Shown here: positions 1 through 6,660 of the stretch, in pieces
Layout of the letters: each line of letters starts with the position of its first letter
Position numbering within the stretch: the stretch's first letter is position 1
From: Nitrospira sp.
GTDB lineage: Bacteria > Nitrospirota > Nitrospiria > Nitrospirales > Nitrospiraceae
Assembly: GCA_029858925.1 (NCBI GenBank)
Contig: JAOUEB010000035.1
Location: 1 to 8,822 of the forward strand
Length of the DNA: 8,822 nucleotides
Direction of reading: 5' to 3'
Notes under the pieces: generated by a model
Database searches by the model: none
The model's input: the letters and a program-made list of their open reading frames with translations, nothing else
What the model was told of the DNA's origin: nothing
Translations under genes and position numbers: made by a program

Positions 1-217
1 AGCCATGCAATATTAGGTTCCGACCGAGATCAATCCACCACTACGTTAGCTTAAAATAGCGGGAACGCCATCAAAGTCAAGCGATCAGCAAGCTTGCTGG
101 ACTCTACCTGAACCGGTCACACTTAGCATCTTGGAAAAGGCCCGGTGCCGTGGTACGCTACCGCCCGCGCTGAACCTCTTTCTGTGTATGCAATAGAACC
201 AAGGATAACCTTTTCTC
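1..217. other. Leader region upstream of gcvP
   Basis: No gene can be supported here. Two plus-strand frames stay open from the left edge for about 17-18 codons (stops at 52-54 and 57-59), so the tail of an upstream gene could be present, but neither is recognisable. A perfect 14-bp palindrome lies at 86-99. A weak promoter candidate reads TTGGAA at 131-136 and TACGCT at 154-159 with a 17-base spacer; the -10 is poor, so this is only a suggestion. I searched for glycine-riboswitch-like structure, which often precedes gcv genes, and saw none. Confidence 0.4.
86..99. repeat. Perfect 14-bp palindrome upstream of gcvP
   Basis: CAGCAAGCTTGCTG equals its own reverse complement. It sits about 120 bases before the gcvP start. 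As RNA it would make only a 5-bp stem with a 4-base loop and has no T-tract behind it, so it is not a convincing terminator. A dimeric-regulator binding site is possible but unproven. Confidence 0.35.
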
Positions 218-3106
218 ATGACCACGCCAAACTTTCTCGAACCGACAGACTCTTTTCTCCACCGCCACCTCGGTCCGACCGATGCCGACATCCAAGAGAT
301 GTTGGCAACCTTGGGCCTGCAATCAATGGAGGCGCTCACCGATGCAACGATTCCGGACGACATTCGCCTTCGCAGACCGCTCGCGCTGCCGACCCATCGG
401 GGGGAACAGGCCGTCCTGGCCCAACTCAAAGAGATCGCATCAAAGAACAAGGTCGCTCGCTCCCTGATTGGAATGGGCTACTACGACTGCGTGACACCCG
501 GTGTGATTCAACGAAACATCCTGGAAAATCCCGGCTGGTATACGCAGTACACACCCTATCAAGCCGAAATCGCCCAGGGCCGTCTCGAAGCGTTGGTTAA
601 TTTTCAAACGATGGTCGGAGACCTGACGGGCCTGCCGCTGGCGAATGCCTCGCTGTTGGATGAAGCCACCGCGGCGGCGGAAGCCATGGCGATGTGCGAT
701 GTGATCGCGCGCAACGCCGGCCGGGAACGGAAGGAGTTCTTCGTCTCGCGTGATTGCCATCCCCAAACTCTGGCCGTATTGCGGACGAGAGCCGAACCGC
801 TCAACATCACCATCCGCACCGGCCCCGCTTCCTCGGTCGATTGTTCGAATGGACAGCTCTGCGGCCTATTGCTGCAATACCCAACGACGGACGGCTACGT
901 CGGCGATTGCAGTGCCTTGGTGGCGAGCGCCCATGAAGCCGGCGTCCTTGTCGTCGTCGCGACAGATCTCCTTGCCCTGACGTTGCTCCGTTCCCCAGGA
1001 GAGTTCGGAGCCGACATCGCGGTCGGATCGACGCAACGGTTCGGCGTGCCGGTCGGGTTCGGCGGACCACATGCCGCGTTCTTAGCCACGAAAGAGGAGT
1101 ACAAGCGGCAGATGCCGGGCCGCATCGTAGGCGTGTCAAAAGACGTGACGGGAAAGCCGGCCATTCGGCTCTCGCTGCAAACGCGTGAGCAGCATATCCG
1201 ACGGGAGAAGGCCACGAGCAACATCTGTACAGCCCAAGTCTTGTTGGCCGTCATGGCCGGCATGTACGCGGTCTACCATGGCCCGGAGGGGTTGCGCCGC
1301 ATTGCCGAGCGCGTACGCGGCCTCACCCTGCTGTTGTCGGAAGGGCTGCGGCGGCTCGGGTTCGATGTCACGCCGAAAGTATTTTTCGATACGATTCGCG
1401 TGCCGCTCGCCAGGACCCACTCCGATCAGATTGCGATGCGGGCGAACGAGCAGGGGATCAACCTTCGGCGCTACGAGGACGGTTCGATCGGCCTGTCATT
1501 GGACGAAGTCAGCTCGGGTGATGAAGTCCGTCGCCTGCTTGAAATCTTCGTGGGACATGACCGGCTTCCGTTCCAGCTTTCAGACCTCATCGCCGCGATT
1601 GATCTCGCCTACCCAGCCTCGCTGGCCAGAACGAGCAAGTATCTGACCCACGAGATCTTTCATCGGTACCACTCCGAGCACGAGATGCTTCGCTATCTCC
1701 ATCGGCTGGAGGCGAAAGATCTGTCGCTGGTGCATTCCATGATTCCGCTCGGCTCCTGCACGATGAAGCTGAATGCGACATCGGAAATGCTGCCGGTGAC
1801 GTGGCCGGAGTTTGCCCGGCTGCACCCGTTTGCCCCTGAGGAGCAGACCCGCGGCTACTTAGAAATGATTCACCAACTCGAAGCCTGGCTGGCCGAGATC
1901 TCAGGGTTTGCGGCGTTTTCCGTCCAGCCGAATGCGGGCTCCCAAGGCGAATATGCAGGTCTCATGGTCATCCGGGCATACCATCGATCGAGAGGAGAGG
2001 CACACCGAGATGTCTGCTTGATCCCCGTGTCGGCCCATGGGACGAATCCGGCCAGCGCCGCCATGGCTGGCATGACGGTTGTCGTAGTGGCCTGCGATCA
2101 ACAGGGTAACGTCGATCTTGACGATCTTGAGGCCAAGGCGGCCCAACACAGGGACCGTTTGGCGGCCGTGATGCTGACTTATCCATCCACGCACGGCGTG
2201 TTCGAGGCGGGTGTGCGGCGTATTTGCCAAATCGTCCACACCCACGGCGGACAGGTGTATATGGATGGCGCCAACATGAATGCCATGGTGGGCCTCTGCC
2301 GTCCCGGCGACATCGGTGCGGACATCTGCCACCTCAATCTTCATAAGACCTTTTGCATTCCGCACGGCGGCGGCGGACCTGGCGTGGGCCCCATTGGAGC
2401 CGCGCAGCACCTTGTGCCGTTTCTACCCGGCCATCCTGTGACGAAACTCGGCGGACCAGACGCGATCGGCCCGGTGTCTGCCGCTCCATACGGCAGCGCC
2501 GGCATCCTCCCAATTTCATGGGTGTACATCGCACTGATGGGCCGTGATGGCTTGACCAAGGCCACCCAGGTGGCCATTCTGAACGCCAACTACATGGCCA
2601 AACGGCTGGAGAAGCATTACTCGGTCCTCTATGCCGGCGACGCCGGACTGGTGGGGCATGAGTTCATACTCGATCTGCGGGAATTCAAGGAGTGCGCAGG
2701 GGTTGAAGCGATGGATGTCGCAAAACGGCTGATGGACTACGGCTTCCATGCTCCGACGGTCTCGTTCCCGGTGCCGGGCACACTCATGATCGAGCCGACG
2801 GAGAGCGAAGCCAAGACAGAGATCGATCGGATGTGCGAGGCGTTGATTCGGATCCGCGCCGAGATTCAGGACATCGTCGATGGCCGCCAGCCGAGGACGA
2901 ACAATCTGCTGAAAAACGCGCCGCACACGGCTTCCATCGTCACAGCCACCGAATGGAGCCGCCCCTACAGCCGCGAACAAGCGGCATTTCCCGCCCCGTG
3001 GCTCGCGCACAACAAGTTCTGGCCGAGCGTCAGCCGCATCGACGAGGCCTATGGCGACCGCCATCTCATCTGCAGCTGCCCGCCGATTGAAAGCTATCAG
3101 TCTTAG
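218..3106 (+). CDS. gcvP: Glycine dehydrogenase (decarboxylating), single-chain P-protein
   Basis: The P-protein of the glycine cleavage system decarboxylates glycine using pyridoxal phosphate and passes the aminomethyl group to the lipoyl arm of GcvH; GcvT then makes methylene-tetrahydrofolate. It is cytosolic. The 962 residues match the usual length of the homodimeric form, with both halves fused; archaea and many Gram-positives split it into GcvPA and GcvPB. The N-terminal half shows RHLGP near residue 16, the block [20 protein letters not shown] and [15 protein letters not shown]. The C-terminal half shows PLGSCTMK from about residue 511, [15 protein letters not shown] and the PLP site HLNLHKTF, with K710 as the expected Schiff-base lysine, followed by the glycine-rich [10 protein letters not shown] loop. 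The ATG is preceded by AAGGAT, ending 12 bases upstream, which is rather far but is the only good candidate. No frame disruption is seen. The neighbouring gcvT and gcvH genes are not in the window. Confidence 0.97.
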   Translation: MTTPNFLEPTDSFLHRHLGPTDADIQEMLATLGLQSMEALTDATIPDDIRLRRPLALPTHRGEQAVLAQLKEIASKNKVARSLIGMGYYDCVTPGVIQRNILENPGWYTQYTPYQAEIAQGRLEALVNFQTMVGDLTGLPLANASLLDEATAAAEAMAMCDVIARNAGRERKEFFVSRDCHPQTLAVLRTRAEPLNITIRTGPASSVDCSNGQLCGLLLQYPTTDGYVGDCSALVASAHEAGVLVVVATDLLALTLLRSPGEFGADIAVGSTQRFGVPVGFGGPHAAFLATKEEYKRQMPGRIVGVSKDVTGKPAIRLSLQTREQHIRREKATSNICTAQVLLAVMAGMYAVYHGPEGLRRIAERVRGLTLLLSEGLRRLGFDVTPKVFFDTIRVPLARTHSDQIAMRANEQGINLRRYEDGSIGLSLDEVSSGDEVRRLLEIFVGHDRLPFQLSDLIAAIDLAYPASLARTSKYLTHEIFHRYHSEHEMLRYLHRLEAKDLSLVHSMIPLGSCTMKLNATSEMLPVTWPEFARLHPFAPEEQTRGYLEMIHQLEAWLAEISGFAAFSVQPNAGSQGEYAGLMVIRAYHRSRGEAHRDVCLIPVSAHGTNPASAAMAGMTVVVVACDQQGNVDLDDLEAKAAQHRDRLAAVMLTYPSTHGVFEAGVRRICQIVHTHGGQVYMDGANMNAMVGLCRPGDIGADICHLNLHKTFCIPHGGGGPGVGPIGAAQHLVPFLPGHPVTKLGGPDAIGPVSAAPYGSAGILPISWVYIALMGRDGLTKATQVAILNANYMAKRLEKHYSVLYAGDAGLVGHEFILDLREFKECAGVEAMDVAKRLMDYGFHAPTVSFPVPGTLMIEPTESEAKTEIDRMCEALIRIRAEIQDIVDGRQPRTNNLLKNAPHTASIVTATEWSRPYSREQAAFPAPWLAHNKFWPSVSRIDEAYGDRHLICSCPPIESYQS

Positions 3107-3528
3107 TCCGGCCGGGGTCGTTCCTGCCACGCGTTGAGCAGTCGTCAACCGTAGGACAACACGACGAATTTCTCTCCTGCCACGCTGGAGTTACGCAACA
3201 CTCATTTTATCGATGACGCTACGCTCCAGCCCACATGATTCATGAGCACTTCTGCTGCAATCGTCCGATACGCCGCTCTCTTCCTCGTCACTCGTATCTC
3301 GTGAAGCGTGTGGTCGCGCAAGTTCCATCAATCCCTTGCTTTTCAGACGCTTCAACCTCCGTCTCTCGTACATCTTTCTCTCACGCCAACGTAGGACTGG
3401 AATTGCCAACCTCGATAGACACCGCTGGCGAGGCCCTGGTCAATGAAGAATTCTTCATGCTCTCCTCATGGACCCTTCATAGAGCAGGAGTAGATTGGCC
3501 CTATGAAATTGGAAGGGGGTGAGTAGCT
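3107..3528. other. Intergenic stretch, no supported gene
   Basis: Open frames here on both strands have low-complexity, Arg/Ser/Cys-rich translations and no ribosome-binding sites, so none is called. Seen but weak: a 5-bp hairpin GTTGA/TCAAC at 3132-3148, and GCTGGAG (3184-3190) with CTCCAGC (3224-3230), a 7-bp inverted repeat around a long loop. Neither has a T-tract, so no clear gcvP terminator can be named. Confidence 0.45.
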
Positions 3529-3627
3529 ATGGTGGCATTGATCATCGGTGTGTTGGCGGTGACCGTCGGATTGACAATCGTGTATTCAGCATTCGTGTAC
3601 ACAGTATCGCACCCGGGGCGCCAGTAG
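3529..3627 (+). CDS. Predicted 32-residue single-span membrane protein
   Basis: A short frame of 32 codons, ATG to TAG. The translation starts MVALIIGVLAVTVGL and ends HPGRQ. Residues 2-26 are almost all hydrophobic or small and can form one membrane helix; the short tail holds the only clear charge (Arg31), flanked by His and Pro, which by the positive-inside rule suggests a cytoplasmic C-terminus. The start is supported by AAGGGGGTGAG at 3513-3523, nearly the full anti-16S complement, at good spacing from the ATG. A hairpin follows the stop by 9 bases. I do not recognise the family. Tiny accessory subunits of membrane complexes (KdpF, CydX and CcoQ kinds) have similar size and layout, but no partner gene lies next to it. 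Expression is plausible; function is unknown. Confidence 0.6.
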   Translation: MVALIIGVLAVTVGLTIVYSAFVYTVSHPGRQ

Positions 3628-3636
3628 ACGAGAGCG

Positions 3637-3656
3637 GGCTCACTGACATGTGAGCC
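3637..3656 (+). terminator. Hairpin after the small membrane protein gene
   Basis: GGCTCAC (3637-3643), loop TGACAT, GTGAGCC (3650-3656) give a perfect 7-bp GC-rich stem starting 9 bases after the stop. The following bases (GGATTTCC) contain only a short T run, so an intrinsic terminator is possible but weak. The remaining bases to the tRNA (3657-3776) show only a small palindrome, CCTGAATCAGG at 3686-3696. Confidence 0.35.
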
Positions 3657-3776
3657 GGATTTCCGCGGACGCAGATGTACCAATTCCTGAATCAGGCGCC
3701 GTGGAATCTGTGAGTCATGTTAAAATTCGGTGGTCGCAAACGTGTGAAGTCATTGATAGGAGCGGTAAGAGAGGGT

Positions 3777-3863
3777 TGGTGCCGAAGCCGGGATTTGAAC
3801 CCGGACACCCTTGCGGGCGCTAGACCCTGAATCTAGTGCGTCTGCCAGTTTCGCCACTTCGGC
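3777..3863 (-). tRNA. tRNA-Leu (anticodon CAG), CCA encoded
   Basis: Read on the minus strand, the acceptor stem GCCGAAG (3863-3857) pairs with CTTCGGC (3787-3781), followed by discriminator A and an encoded CCA (3779-3777). The anticodon stem CTAGA/TCTAG closes the loop TTCAGGG, so the anticodon is CAG and it reads CUG. The T arm is CCGGG TTCAAAT CCCGG. A long variable arm containing CCC GCAA GGG makes it class II, as expected for leucine. All arms pair properly, so the tRNA should be functional. It is preceded by its own promoter. Confidence 0.97.
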
Positions 3864-3882
3864 TCTACTACAGGGAAGGTGG

Positions 3883-3912
3883 ATTATCCTGAATTGTGAG
3901 GAGTTCCGTCAA
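3883..3912 (-). promoter_or_regulatory. Sigma70-like promoter of tRNA-Leu
   Basis: On the minus strand, TTGACG (3912-3907) is followed after 18 bases by GATAAT (3888-3883); each matches five of six consensus bases. Transcription would begin near 3876, about a dozen bases before the mature tRNA. The element lies in the short gap after the stop of the helicase-like gene, so the tRNA can be expressed on its own. The ten bases GCTTGACGGA around the -35 recur exactly in the toxin-antitoxin promoter. Confidence 0.65.
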
Positions 3913-3937
3913 GCAAAGAGACGCATAATCTTTAGAC

Positions 3938-5395
3938 CTAGCCGGCCGCCCGAACCGACGTATCCTGCGCCGTCCAGCAGCCTGCCGCTGCAATGTCACG
4001 CGGATCTCCGCTCATAATAATCCGTTCACGCACCAGTCCAGCCGCGGCCAACAGCGAGGCGGCGCCGATTCGCGGGGCTTCATCGGCGATCAGCACATCG
4101 AACCTCACACGGCTGAAGAGCGGGTCGCTGGCCACTCGAACGGGCGTGGCCGCCACCAGCCGACGATTTTGAATGAACGCCTGGCGGTTTGGGTCCGCCT
4201 CAGCGGCCAGCAACTCCCGGATCTTCTTCGTCCCGCCCAACTTAGTAACCGCTTCCTTGAGGTCCTCCGCCTCCTGACGCAATTCCCTTGGAATAGCCGC
4301 TTCCGGGACCAGTTGCCGAATGCGATCTTTGGCCAGATCAAGCTCCTGGCTCAGCCCATCGATCTGCTGCTGATAGAGCGCACGGTATTGCGTGAGCGAT
4401 TCCACATTCTTCCCGACAGCCTGCATCGTGAGCCGCTGAAACAGCGTGAGGGTCTCGTACTCGGCCAGGGTGGACCCGACCTCGGCCAGTCTTGCTTGCA
4501 CATCTCTCAGCTGGGTCACGAGACGCCATTCGAGCAACCGCACTTCGTCCAAGTCCTTTTGTTTTTGGACCTTGCCGGCCAGAAAGGGGGCCAGTTCTCG
4601 GAACCGCTCATATTTACGCCGCAGGGAGGCTTTCTCCGTTTGAGACCTGGCATAAAACTGATGCATTTGCGCCTCGAAGCCCAACTCTTGAAGATCGACG
4701 CCGTGACTGTGCGTCGTGATCGGCATTTCATACCGGCTGATCCACGTCTTGTAGTTGAGGCCGCTGGCTTTCATCGTGCGGGCGATCAATCCCACGCTAT
4801 CGTCCGATTCCTCATGATCGGGACTGATCAACAGAATACGCTTGTTGGCGCGAATCAGTTCCGTCGCCAGACTGGCAAGCTTGTGACGACGCTCCGACCG
4901 GTCTTCCGACCACAGGGTTGTGAGGACCGACGATGTAGAAGCTAACATCTTCCGGGCATCTTCAGGGGCCGTAAGCCAAGGAACCACGCGCTCAGAGAGA
5001 CCAAGACTCTGCGCATCCGCCTTTGCGACCATGTCCTTCAATCGGTTGGCCGATGTGCTCAGGAGTCCGGCTAGGTCTGGAATAAGTGTGACGGAAGACG
5101 GCGAGGCTCCGAGGGAGTCGACCGCCTGCACGAGGAGCGCGCCGCCCTTCTGACGCAAGACGACCCCTTCAGTCGGATCCGTCTCGTCAGAAGGCACGAT
5201 AGACAGGGGAAGGTCGACCGACAGCGACACTCCAGGGGGGACGATACACTCATACAGATGGAGCCCCCCGATCGCTCGAACAAGCCGGGCCTCTGCTGCC
5301 GCAACGGCACCATCCTGTCCGGCGTCTATGATCCGCTGTTGATCCCCTTCAAGCCGGGCGACCCACAGTTCTATAAGCTCTTTGGCTGTCATCAC
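3938..5395 (-). CDS. Degenerate superfamily 1 helicase-like protein lacking Walker A and RecA2
   Basis: The 485-codon product resembles the first RecA-like domain of Upf1/DNA2-type (COG1112-like) helicases. Visible landmarks: KRILLISPDHEESD at about 185-198, the position of the strand after motif I; a charged, helical, probably coiled-coil region at about 240-400, where these helicases carry a stalk insertion; RRLVAATPVRV at about 411-421; motif II as FDVLIADEAP (DEAP at 438-441); and motif III as MSGDP near 461-465. The Walker A loop expected before residue 185 is absent: the stretch reads LASTSSVLTTLWSEDRSERR. The protein stops about 20 residues after motif III, so RecA2 with motifs IV-VI is missing. 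The first 140 residues are unassigned. Start is GTG at 5395 or the adjacent ATG at 5392; an in-frame stop lies just upstream and there is no clear Shine-Dalgarno. ATP hydrolysis is unlikely; a non-catalytic nucleic-acid-binding or scaffold role is inference. Confidence 0.7.
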   Translation of the reverse strand: MMTAKELIELWVARLEGDQQRIIDAGQDGAVAAAEARLVRAIGGLHLYECIVPPGVSLSVDLPLSIVPSDETDPTEGVVLRQKGGALLVQAVDSLGASPSSVTLIPDLAGLLSTSANRLKDMVAKADAQSLGLSERVVPWLTAPEDARKMLASTSSVLTTLWSEDRSERRHKLASLATELIRANKRILLISPDHEESDDSVGLIARTMKASGLNYKTWISRYEMPITTHSHGVDLQELGFEAQMHQFYARSQTEKASLRRKYERFRELAPFLAGKVQKQKDLDEVRLLEWRLVTQLRDVQARLAEVGSTLAEYETLTLFQRLTMQAVGKNVESLTQYRALYQQQIDGLSQELDLAKDRIRQLVPEAAIPRELRQEAEDLKEAVTKLGGTKKIRELLAAEADPNRQAFIQNRRLVAATPVRVASDPLFSRVRFDVLIADEAPRIGAASLLAAAGLVRERIIMSGDPRDIAAAGCWTAQDTSVRAAG

Positions 5396-5432
5396 GGCTC
5401 ATTACACGCATAATCCACAATACATGTCGCCC

Positions 5433-5461
5433 ATGATAAAGCGCTTCAGCACAGCTGTCTA
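5433..5461 (-). promoter_or_regulatory. Sigma70-like promoter of the helicase-like gene
   Basis: On the minus strand, TAGACA (5461-5456), a 17-base spacer and TATCAT (5438-5433) each match five of six consensus bases. Transcription would start near 5426, giving a leader of about 30 bases before the GTG/ATG start. Confidence 0.55.
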
Positions 5462-5509
5462 CCGCATGAGTCGTGTTACAGACACATCTTCATGGCCCAC
5501 AGGGTGCCC

Positions 5510-5539
5510 TTGTCTTCACGACCAGCACTCGTCTAGAAT
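5510..5539 (+). promoter_or_regulatory. Candidate promoter of the 89-codon gene
   Basis: TTGTCT (5510-5515; four of six) and TAGAAT (5534-5539; five of six) are separated by 18 bases. Transcription would start near 5546, about 25 bases before the preferred start at 5571. It diverges from the promoter at 5433-5461. Confidence 0.45.
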
Positions 5540-5557
5540 GGCACGTTAAGCAGCTGT

Positions 5558-5564
5558 GAGGAGG
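5558..5564 (+). promoter_or_regulatory. Strong ribosome-binding site fixing the start at 5571
   Basis: GAGGAGG lies six bases before a GTG at 5571. Starting from the earlier GTG at 5556 would turn this Shine-Dalgarno sequence into coding sequence (Arg-Arg), so the later start is preferred. Confidence 0.7.
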
Positions 5565-5570
5565 AATTCG

Positions 5571-5840
5571 GTGAAGGGACTACGATTCGAGCGCATCTCC
5601 AAGGGGCAGCATTACAACGTCGTCTTCCACATCGGCAGCACCTATGTACCGGTGAGCGACGAGACGGTGGAAGAACTCAAAGGCCAGAGCTTGGTGCCGA
5701 CCGAGCGATTCCTCGATCTCCTCGTCGACCGCATCGGCTATTCATCCTACCTCAAGGACCAGATTCGCACGGAGCTCAGGTCGTCGGGCGACCCGGTCAC
5801 GCAGATTACCGTCCTCCAAGGCGCCATCCGCGAACTGTAA
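5571..5840 (+). CDS. Small hypothetical protein, 89 residues
   Basis: I do not recognise this family. The product starts with (f)Met-KGLRFERISKG and is soluble, mixed alpha/beta in character, without signal peptide or membrane segment. A central segment reads STYVPVSDETVEELKG, followed by LVPTERFLDLLVDRIGY and a C-terminal half rich in charged residues (DQIRTELRSSGDP, then TVLQGAIREL). Codon use and the strong Shine-Dalgarno sequence argue for a real gene. The start was moved from the upstream in-frame GTG at 5556, which would add five residues, because the ribosome-binding site lies between them. It has a candidate promoter and is probably monocistronic: the next gene rightwards converges on it and the helicase-like gene diverges. 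Confidence 0.75.
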   Translation: MKGLRFERISKGQHYNVVFHIGSTYVPVSDETVEELKGQSLVPTERFLDLLVDRIGYSSYLKDQIRTELRSSGDPVTQITVLQGAIREL

Positions 5841-5872
5841 GCCGCGCCTGTCGTCGTTCTTCCTTCGAATAC

Positions 5873-5888
5873 GCTCAGGGCCGTGAGC
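5873..5888. terminator. Weak hairpin between convergent genes
   Basis: GCTCA, loop GGGCCG, TGAGC forms a 5-bp stem in the 55-base gap between the convergent ends of the small plus-strand gene and the toxin gene. No T-tract follows on either strand, so a bidirectional terminator role is only a guess. Confidence 0.2.
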
Positions 5889-5895
5889 CTACGGA

Positions 5896-6297
5896 TTAGC
5901 CTGTGACGGCTGATGGCGAGATAGCAATGGTTGGGAAGGCCTTTAGAATCTGGCGGTCTGCGGTGACGAGCTGCACTGCCAGATCCTGAGCCAGAGCGAC
6001 AAACTCACAGTCGCAGGCCGAGCAACCGGACTTCTCCGCCAACGTTAGTACATGCCGGGAGACCACGCTGTATTCACGACCGGCTAGCCACCGCTCGGCC
6101 TCATCGACCATGGACAGCGCTTCATCCAGTGCCAGTGCGTCCTTTCGCACTAATCCGATCAGTGCGTTCCGGAATTCAGAACGCCACAGTAATGGAGCTG
6201 TCCAGACCGGATCACGCCGCAGGACAGCTTCGCTCTCTTCCGTCCTTTGGCCCTGAACATAGAGATAGATCAGCAGATTCGTATCGGCCACGATCAT
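5896..6297 (-). CDS. vapC: PIN-domain toxin of a type II toxin-antitoxin system (VapC family)
   Basis: This 133-residue protein has the length and layout of VapC/FitB endoribonucleases, which cleave RNA with a metal ion held by conserved acidic residues and are neutralised by a cognate antitoxin. The first strand reads MIVADTNLLIYLY with Asp5. Glu41 is in LWRSEFRNAL, Asp96 in SACDCEFVALA and Asp114 in VTADRQILKAFP. All four expected acidic positions are present, so the toxin looks catalytically competent. Its ATG overlaps the antitoxin stop codon as ATGA, the usual translational coupling arrangement. The target RNA cannot be told from sequence. The oddity is that the upstream antitoxin frame is broken near its start while the toxin is intact. 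Confidence 0.9.
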   Translation of the reverse strand: MIVADTNLLIYLYVQGQRTEESEAVLRRDPVWTAPLLWRSEFRNALIGLVRKDALALDEALSMVDEAERWLAGREYSVVSRHVLTLAEKSGCSACDCEFVALAQDLAVQLVTADRQILKAFPTIAISPSAVTG

Positions 6298-6537
6298 GGC
6301 CGGCCGACTACCTTGAGTTCGTTGAGCACATGATCAGTCAGCTTCATCCCTTTTGGCGTTCGGCGAAGGCTCCTCGCCCTCGTTAGCAACGCATCGGCAT
6401 CGATCGGCACGCTATGCGTCATCTCTTCCAGATAGGAGATGACTTGAAAATTCAGACTCCGGTGCTGAGCTGCAGCCTGCTGTTTCAGACGTTTCACAAG
6501 CGGCTCCGGAATATTTTTATATAGTGAGGGTTGCCAT
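6294..6537 (-). pseudogene. vapB: FitA/VapB-type ribbon-helix-helix antitoxin with early frameshift
   Basis: The ATG at 6537 sits seven bases after a perfect AAGGAG and encodes MATLTI, then TAA (6519-6517). Dropping one base (the T at minus-strand position 6519) continues directly into KNIPEPLVKRLKQQAAAQHR, the classic strand-helix start of FitA-like antitoxins, giving an 80-residue protein of normal length. The rest, including SLNFQVISYLEEM (second helix) and a basic C-terminal part ending LKVVGRP, is intact to the stop at 6294-6296, which overlaps the toxin start. The open frame can be extended upstream to a TTG at 6605, but that codon lies inside the -35 element and reads through the promoter and Shine-Dalgarno, so it is not a credible start. 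The cause may be a real mutation, a sequencing error, or an unusual expression mode through an upstream in-frame ATG at 6572. Confidence 0.8.
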
Positions 6538-6544
6538 GGGCTTA

Positions 6545-6550
6545 CTCCTT
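6545..6550 (-). promoter_or_regulatory. Ribosome-binding site of the antitoxin
   Basis: AAGGAG on the minus strand lies seven bases before the ATG at 6537. It identifies that ATG, not any upstream codon, as the ancestral antitoxin start, and so reveals the frameshift. Confidence 0.8.
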
Positions 6551-6566
6551 GGTGGTTGCATAACAC

Positions 6567-6579
6567 ATCCATTGTGGAT
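6567..6579. promoter_or_regulatory. Palindromic operator candidate of the toxin-antitoxin locus
   Basis: ATCCA, three bases, TGGAT is a perfect inverted repeat covering the expected transcription start just after the -10 box. Ribbon-helix-helix antitoxins, alone or with the toxin, usually repress their own promoters through such sites. The position fits autoregulation; binding is inferred. Confidence 0.5.
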
Positions 6580-6605
6580 ACTAGCCGTGCAGAATGATCC
6601 GTCAA
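6578..6605 (-). promoter_or_regulatory. Sigma70-like promoter of the toxin-antitoxin locus
   Basis: On the minus strand, TTGACG (6605-6600; five of six) and TAGTAT (6583-6578; four of six) have a 16-base spacer. The start of transcription would be near 6571, about 34 bases before the antitoxin ATG. Confidence 0.6.
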
Positions 6606-6660
6606 GCGTGAGCAGGCGCTGGGTAGGACCTGGGTGAAGGAAAAGGAACGCCTCGGCCGC

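Noticed and set aside
1..217. Glycine riboswitch upstream of gcvP
   Set aside because: No aptamer-like conserved core or tandem stem arrangement can be seen.
2516..3148. A 210-codon minus-strand open frame inside gcvP
   Set aside because: It is an antisense shadow of a well-conserved gcvP segment.
3235..3522. A 95-codon plus-strand open frame after gcvP
   Set aside because: Its composition is Ser/Cys/Arg-rich with no domain pattern, there is no Shine-Dalgarno sequence, and it runs into the ribosome-binding site of the 32-codon gene.
3777..3863. tRNA-Leu as an integration site for a mobile element
   Set aside because: No second copy of the tRNA 3' end, integrase or phage gene is seen in the window.
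4169..4945. A 258-codon open frame on the plus strand opposite the helicase-like gene
   Set aside because: The minus-strand frame has helicase motifs, a promoter and full-length continuity; the plus-strand translation has no recognisable features and no ribosome-binding site.
3937..5395. Helicase-like gene as a recent frameshifted pseudogene
   Set aside because: No helicase RecA2 remnant is recognisable in any frame after the stop: the sequence passes straight into the tRNA promoter and tRNA.
6538..6605. N-terminal extension of the antitoxin starting at TTG 6605
   Set aside because: The codon lies inside the -35 element and the frame reads through the promoter, operator and Shine-Dalgarno; the residues do not resemble any antitoxin N-terminus.
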